20,077 bases of DNA, taken from NCBI GenBank assembly GCA_035293805.1, contig DATGMD010000088.1:1-20077 (forward strand), read 5' to 3'. Shown here in pieces: positions 15,928-20,077 of the stretch. The notes below the pieces were generated by a model, which saw nothing but the letters and a program-made list of their open reading frames with translations, did not search any database and had not been told where the DNA came from. This stretch comes from JAJPHF01 sp035293805. GTDB taxonomy: Bacteria > Chloroflexota > UBA6077 > JAJPHF01. How positions within the stretch are numbered: the stretch's first letter is position 1; every line of letters begins with the position of its first letter. A program made the position numbers and the translations under genes.

Positions 15928-17100
15928 TTAGCACATGGACTCGTCGAGGTCGATCGTTGTGCCCACGTGCGCGCCCCATTCGATTTCCTGGAGCTGGATC
16001 ACCTGCTGAAGCTGCTGCACGATATGGGCCGCGTCCCGCGCCCCGCGATGCGCCTCGCTCGCGGCGGGACGGAGCCGCGGCGGCAAGTCGTCGGCGCTCC
16101 CGATCATCTCTGTGTAGCCCACCGTCAGCGTGAGCTTGTTGTTCAGCTCGTGCTCCAGCGTGCGGACCGCCAGCAGCACGCCGTCGAGCCGCGCGCGCTC
16201 CAGCCCTACCAGCGTTGCCGCGCCCATGCCGGCGAGCAGCTCGAGCACTTCCGCGTCTTCGGCGGTGAACCGCTTGGCCGGATCGAAGCTGATCACCGAG
16301 ATCGCGCCCAGCAGGCGCCCCTCGTGCAGCATCGGCGCGGCGGCGGCCGCGCGCACGCCCACGGCCGCCGCGGGCGTCTCGCCCATGCACTCGTGCTGGT
16401 AGTCCATGACGATCACCGGCGCGCGCCGCGCCACGGCCCGACCGGCGGCGCCCTGGCCTAGCGTGAGCGTGTCCGGGACCGCCGTCGTCGCGAACCGCGT
16501 ACGCGCCGTCACTAGGCGCGCCTCCTGCTCGTTCCACCGCATCAAGTTGCCGTTCTCCGCGCCTAGCGCCGCAACCGCCTCCGTGAGCAGCTCCGTGAGG
16601 AGCTGCTCAAGATTGCCCTCGGCAGCGAAGCGGCGGGCCAGGCGCAGCAACGCTTCGCGCCGCGCGAGCCGCCGTAGGCTCTCGCCGCGGCGGGCGGCTA
16701 GCTCTCGGTGTAGTGCGGTGACCCGGGAGGCGGCGATGAGCCGAAGGTGCAAGTCGTCGCGATCGAGCGGCTTGACGAGGTAGTCGTCCGCGCCCGCCTC
16801 CATCCCTTCGACCGCGTGCTGCTTGTCCTCCAGCATGGTCAGGAAAATAAAGTACGTGTACGCTGGGTGGGCGCCGCACGCCGCGTCACAGCGATGGGTG
16901 CGCACCCGTCGGCACAGCTCGGGGCCGTCCATAATGGGCATGATCCAGTCGCTGATGATGACGTCGGCGCCCGTGTCCTGGTACAGCGCCCAAGCGGTGG
17001 CGCCATCGGCTGCCTCCAGGCACTGGTGCCCGAGCGACTCCACCGCCTCCCGCAGGATGCGGCGCGTCATGGCGCTGTCTTCCGCGATTAGAACCCGCAT
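15928..17100 (-). CDS. REC-GAF response regulator with a C-terminal histidine-kinase-like H-box and no ATPase domain
   Basis: A 390-residue cytoplasmic signalling protein. The receiver domain (1-122) has the acidic pair E7/D8, the phosphorylation site D51 in VIISDWIMPIMDG, T88 and K110 in GADDYLVKP; between helix 3 and strand 4 it has a short insert rich in Cys and His (CDAACGAH, 71-78). A coiled helix (about 122-160) leads into a GAF domain (about 160-305) with VTARTRFATT, GQGAAGRAVARRAPVIV and LGAISVISFD. The C-terminal part has LEHELNNKLTLTVGYTEMI with H317, like the H-box of histidine kinases, but the protein stops 73 residues later with no ATP-binding N, G1 or G2 boxes. It could be a phosphotransfer or dimerisation module served by a kinase in trans, or a decayed kinase. 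ATG 17100 is preceded by AAGGTAGGG. Confidence 0.88.
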   Translation of the reverse strand: MRVLIAEDSAMTRRILREAVESLGHQCLEAADGATAWALYQDTGADVIISDWIMPIMDGPELCRRVRTHRCDAACGAHPAYTYFIFLTMLEDKQHAVEGMEAGADDYLVKPLDRDDLHLRLIAASRVTALHRELAARRGESLRRLARREALLRLARRFAAEGNLEQLLTELLTEAVAALGAENGNLMRWNEQEARLVTARTRFATTAVPDTLTLGQGAAGRAVARRAPVIVMDYQHECMGETPAAAVGVRAAAAAPMLHEGRLLGAISVISFDPAKRFTAEDAEVLELLAGMGAATLVGLERARLDGVLLAVRTLEHELNNKLTLTVGYTEMIGSADDLPPRLRPAASEAHRGARDAAHIVQQLQQVIQLQEIEWGAHVGTTIDLDESMC

Positions 17101-17227
17101 ACCCTACCTTGGCCTCGACCGCAGGACGCCACCTGGAATTGGCAGCGCCCAGAAAGCGCCAGCGCCGGCTGCGTGCCGGCTTCACCCGAATGGGCGAGCC
17201 CACCGCGCCAGCCGCCCGCTTCGGCCG

Positions 17228-17233
17228 ATTGTA
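17228..17233 (-). promoter_or_regulatory. Candidate -10 box for the REC-GAF regulator
   Basis: On the minus strand the bases read TACAAT, one mismatch from consensus, 128 bases before the ATG at 17100, in the 231-base gap after the spermidine-synthase-like gene. The -35 region (TGGCGA) is weak. Confidence 0.3.
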
Positions 17234-17331
17234 GGCGAATGCGTGACCGGTCGCCAGCGCGGCTGGGCACGCGGCTCGACTGGAACGACCACCGCCCGTG
17301 GCGTACCGACCCCGAACGACCGAGCGCTACC

Positions 17332-18822
17332 TCACGAGCCGCGCTCGTTGAACATTGGCGCCATAAGATTATCGACGGGCGCGTAATCGTCGCTGAGGAC
17401 CAGCGGCCGTCCCGCGGCCAGCCAATCGGCCACGCGCTCGGGGGGAAGAATGGGTATCGCCGTGGGGTCAAGCGGCGCCGCGCTCGCGGCCAGCACGTAG
17501 GTGCTGAGGCCGTTCAAGTCGCGGCTGGCCTCGGTGCGCACTACCGCGACATCGGGAAAGGCTGTGGCGAGCGTCTGCGCGTAGGCGCGCATGAACTCGC
17601 CGCGCGCGGGGTCGTCGATGATGTTGGCGAGGTAAGCGCCCCCTGGAGCCACGAGCCGCGCGAGCTTCGCCGCGACCTCGCGCGTCGTGAGATGGTATGG
17701 GATCGAGAGATCGTTGAAGGCGTCGCCGAAGATCACGTCGTACTGCCGCCCGCTCGTGACGAGGTCGTCCAACACGAGCCGCGCGTCGCGGTTGTAGGTC
17801 ACCACGCGCGAGTCGGGCGGCAGTCCCATGTACTGGTAGGCCGCGGCCGTTACGGCGGGATCGATCTCGGCTACCTCAATGCTGGCCGCGGGATAGCGCG
17901 CTGCCAGGTACCGCGGGAAGGTGTAGCCGCCGCCGCCGAGGAACAGCGCGCGTAGGTTAGGCTGGCGCGCGGCGATGGTCGCCGTCACCGTGGCGTAGGC
18001 GCGCTCGTACTCGTAGGCGACGTAGGTCGGGTCGGCCAGGTCGCTGTGGCTGTGGATCAGGTGGTCGAGGATCAGCTGGCGAACCGGGTGGCCCTGATAC
18101 TCGCCGTCGCGCACCTGGATGCAGTAGTAGCTGCTCTCGGCCACGTTGCAGGGCCCTGCCAGCAACCCTGTCGCCCCAAGCAGCGCGCCGGTCCCGGCCG
18201 CGACGGCGGCGATCACGAGCGGGCGCCGCGCCGGGCGCCAGAAGCCGCCGAACGCAACCGCCATCAGGACCAGCGCCAGCCCCACGCCCAGGATGATCGC
18301 GCGGGTGCCGAACGTGGCGATCAGCCAGTAGCCGGTCGCGAAGGTGCCGACGATGCTACCGAGCGCCGAGCACGCGTAGATCTTACCTACAGTGTGGCCC
18401 GCGCGGGTGAGGTCGTCCAGGCTAAGCCGCACGACGACGGGCGCCACCATGCCCAGGATGGTGCTCGGCACCAAGAAGATCGTGGCCAGCACGAGGATGC
18501 GCGGCACGAGCGGCCAGCCGGCGCCCGCGACCGGGGCGAGCAGCCCCACGAGCGCGAGCACCGCCAGGCTCGCCGCCCCGCTCGCGAGCAGCAGCGCGCC
18601 GAGCGTGCTGCGCTGCGGACGACGGTCAGCCAGCACGCCGCCCAGGTAGTTGCCGATCGTGATGCCCGCCAGCACGACGCCGATGATGCTGGTCCAGGTG
18701 TACAGCGAGACGCCGACGTAGGGGGCGAGCAGGCGCCCGGCGACCAGCTCGAGCACGAGCGTGCACGCGCTGCTGACGAACACGATCAGGTACGCGGTCC
18801 ACAGGCGGCCGTGCGCGAGCAA
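17332..18822 (-). CDS. Fused MFS-like/spermidine-synthase-like membrane protein
   Basis: A 496-residue protein. The N-terminal half (about 8-222) has some seven hydrophobic helices with MFS-like loops (GITIGNYLGGVLADRRPQ and GKIYACSALGSIVGTFATGY). The C-terminal half (about 225-495) is a Rossmann methyltransferase-like domain: LFLGGGGYTFPRYL at 293-306 binds the nucleoside, EVAEIDPAV at 316-323 holds the acidic ribose ligand, and YDVIFGDAFNDLSIPYHLTT follows at 361-380. True aminopropyltransferases have DSSDP at that last spot; here it is GDAFND, so polyamine synthesis is unlikely and the substrate is unknown. Start is TTG 18822 with GAGGAG about nine bases upstream; there is no in-frame ATG before the first helix. 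It is divergent from the M28 peptidase gene across 92 bases. Confidence 0.88.
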   Translation of the reverse strand: MLAHGRLWTAYLIVFVSSACTLVLELVAGRLLAPYVGVSLYTWTSIIGVVLAGITIGNYLGGVLADRRPQRSTLGALLLASGAASLAVLALVGLLAPVAGAGWPLVPRILVLATIFLVPSTILGMVAPVVVRLSLDDLTRAGHTVGKIYACSALGSIVGTFATGYWLIATFGTRAIILGVGLALVLMAVAFGGFWRPARRPLVIAAVAAGTGALLGATGLLAGPCNVAESSYYCIQVRDGEYQGHPVRQLILDHLIHSHSDLADPTYVAYEYERAYATVTATIAARQPNLRALFLGGGGYTFPRYLAARYPAASIEVAEIDPAVTAAAYQYMGLPPDSRVVTYNRDARLVLDDLVTSGRQYDVIFGDAFNDLSIPYHLTTREVAAKLARLVAPGGAYLANIIDDPARGEFMRAYAQTLATAFPDVAVVRTEASRDLNGLSTYVLAASAAPLDPTAIPILPPERVADWLAAGRPLVLSDDYAPVDNLMAPMFNERGS

Positions 18823-18914
18823 GCTCCGCTACTCCTCGCCCCGATTCCGGCGTTGAACTCAGTCATTAGTACCCGCATGCGCCGCTGGCAGTCTACCATT
18901 CACGCGTGAGAGCC

Positions 18915-20077
18915 ATGCGATCGCTCGACCGGCTAACGTGGCTGAGCTACGCATTGCTCGCCGCGCTGGGCTACGGCCTACTAGCGTGGTCGCGGCCCCT
19001 GCCAAGCGCAGCGCTCCCACCGTCGCCCCCGCTCGGCTTCGACCAGGCGCGCGCCTACGCGCAGCTGATGCGGCTGGCAACCGAGTTCCCGGACCGTGTG
19101 ACGGGTACGCCGGTCGACGCGGCAGCGGCGCGCTGGGTCGGTGACGAGCTGCGCGGGCTGGGCCTGGAAGTCGCCGAGCAGCGCTTCCAGGCCTACGGCT
19201 TTGCGGGCGTGACCGACTGGGGCCGCTACGACGGCATCAACGTCGTCGGCGTGCAGCGGGGCGCGGTCCCCGACGCGCTCGTGTTCGGCGCCCACCGCGA
19301 CGTGGTAGCGACGACCCGGCAGGGCGCCGACGACAACGGCTCGGGTACCGCCACTCTCCTCGAGCTAGCCCGCGCCCTCACCGCTACCCCGCACCACTAC
19401 ACCTACGTCTTCGTCTCCTTCGGCGCCGAGGAGGTCGGCCTGGCGGGCGCGGCCTACTTCGCCGACCACTGGCCCGATCTGCCGCGCGTGCGGCTCATGC
19501 TGAACTTCGACATGCTCGGCTGGCGCGACGCCGCCAGCACTCACGTGGGCCACTGGACGTTTCTGCCCCTGCCCGCCACCGCGCTGCTCTTCGACCTCGT
19601 GGCGCGCGACACGGCCGCCCTCGTGCCCGACCGCGCCAAGACGTGGTGGCGCGTGGCTGGCGCCATCGACGACCCCGGCAGCGATTCGGCCGTGTTTGCG
19701 CTGCGCGGCTATCCCGCGCTGTTCTTCTACGACGGCCCGCCGCGTCCCGGCGCCCCGCGCCACTGCTACCACGAGCCGTGTGACACGCTCGACCAGGTGT
19801 CGGCCGAGGCGCTGGGCCGGGCCGGGCGCTTCGCCGAGGAGTTCGTGCGCCGCGTCGATGGCGGCGGCCTGCTGAGCGGCTCGGGCCGGTTCCTGGTCCA
19901 GGGCAACCGCTACGTGCCCGCCTGGCAGGTCTGGGGCGCGGGGGTGGCGGTCGCGCTGTTCGCGCTGGCGCAGCTCGCCATCGCGTCGGTCGGGCTGGGC
20001 ATTAGAGGGCCGGGGCTAGGGGCGCGGCCGGGGCCGGGCGCGGCGCGCGCCGCGCCCGGCCCCGGCCGCGCCCTCCT
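18915..20077 (+). CDS. Membrane-anchored M28-family zinc peptidase (C-terminus cut by window edge)
   Basis: From ATG 18915 the frame is open to the right edge (387 codons); GTG 18906, in frame, is an alternative. No clear ribosome site is seen for either. Residues 1-8 are basic and about 9-25 form a signal anchor (LTWLSYALLAALGYGLL), so the catalytic domain should be outside. Two-zinc M28 ligands are all present: H127 in FGAHRDV, D140 in GADDNGSG, E172/E173 in FGAEEVGL (catalytic base and ligand), D199 in NFDMLGW and H286 in CYHEPCDTLD. GAH is followed by RD where GAHYDS is usual. A second helix lies at about 337-361 (WQVWGAGVAVALFALAQLAI). Likely an aminopeptidase; substrate unknown. The last visible codons fall in a perfect palindrome, so the tail after residue about 368 is doubtful. 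Confidence 0.88.
   Translation, partial: MRSLDRLTWLSYALLAALGYGLLAWSRPLPSAALPPSPPLGFDQARAYAQLMRLATEFPDRVTGTPVDAAAARWVGDELRGLGLEVAEQRFQAYGFAGVTDWGRYDGINVVGVQRGAVPDALVFGAHRDVVATTRQGADDNGSGTATLLELARALTATPHHYTYVFVSFGAEEVGLAGAAYFADHWPDLPRVRLMLNFDMLGWRDAASTHVGHWTFLPLPATALLFDLVARDTAALVPDRAKTWWRVAGAIDDPGSDSAVFALRGYPALFFYDGPPRPGAPRHCYHEPCDTLDQVSAEALGRAGRFAEEFVRRVDGGGLLSGSGRFLVQGNRYVPAWQVWGAGVAVALFALAQLAIASVGLGIRGPGLGARPGPGAARAAPGPGRAL
20020..20073. repeat. Perfect 54-bp all-G/C palindrome at the right edge
   Basis: Every base from 20020 to 20046 pairs with its partner from 20073 down to 20047, with no loop or mismatch, and all 54 bases are G or C. It lies four bases from the window end, inside the open frame of the M28 peptidase. 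A fold-back assembly artefact and a real extreme hairpin are both possible. Confidence 0.95.

Noticed and set aside
15031..16461. A 476-codon plus-strand open frame crossing mccB and the regulator gene
   Set aside because: It spans the ends of two well-supported genes on the other strand and has no recognisable motif.

Overview
This is a gene-dense, very GC-rich bacterial window of 20,077 bases. GTG and TTG starts are common and the Shine-Dalgarno sequences are G-rich. The mix of genes (a Uma2-type nuclease, a large glutamine-dependent NAD synthase, a fused MFS/spermidine-synthase-like protein, a methylcrotonyl-CoA carboxylase cluster, an MGH1-like glucosidase) suits a high-GC Chloroflexota lineage. 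That placement is inferred from family content; no rRNA or other phylogenetic marker is present.

Left part (1-4805). A YifB/ComM-type AAA+ ATPase runs off the left edge on the minus strand. Its promoter faces that of a Uma2-family PD-(D/E)xK protein; each has an extended -10 element. A 62-residue membrane protein follows on the minus strand. A 467-base non-coding stretch then precedes nadE, which encodes a glutaminase-plus-synthetase NAD synthase with all key residues. That stretch holds an 11-bp inverted repeat enclosing two further hairpins, a possible structured RNA or small mobile element.

Middle (4806-10804). A 391-base non-coding stretch with strong hairpins leads into a four-helix membrane protein. 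A 26-residue hydrophobic peptide, a 15-bp hairpin with a UACG loop, and a small heat-shock protein (Hsp20) with a good terminator follow. Next come a polytopic membrane protein and an MGH1/GH63-like glucosidase that overlap by four bases and are probably translationally coupled.

Right part (10853-18822), all minus strand. In transcription order: a fused MFS/spermidine-synthase-like protein; a REC-GAF regulator ending in an orphan histidine-kinase-like H-box; then mccB, an unrecognised 183-residue protein, mccA and a CoA-binding protein. MccA and MccB together should form methylcrotonyl-CoA carboxylase (leucine catabolism). The two genes around and after mccA suggest an acyl-CoA-related module with an uncharacterised member.

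Right edge (18915-20077). A divergent membrane-anchored M28 zinc peptidase is cut by the window end. Its last visible codons lie in a perfect 54-bp, all-G/C palindrome, which is either a real extreme hairpin or a fold-back assembly artefact.

No tRNA, rRNA, CRISPR array, transposase or phage gene was found. No complete novel system stands out. The best leads are the structured element before nadE, the leader before the 5197 gene, the mcc-linked 183-residue protein, the kinase-less H-box regulator and the terminal palindrome.
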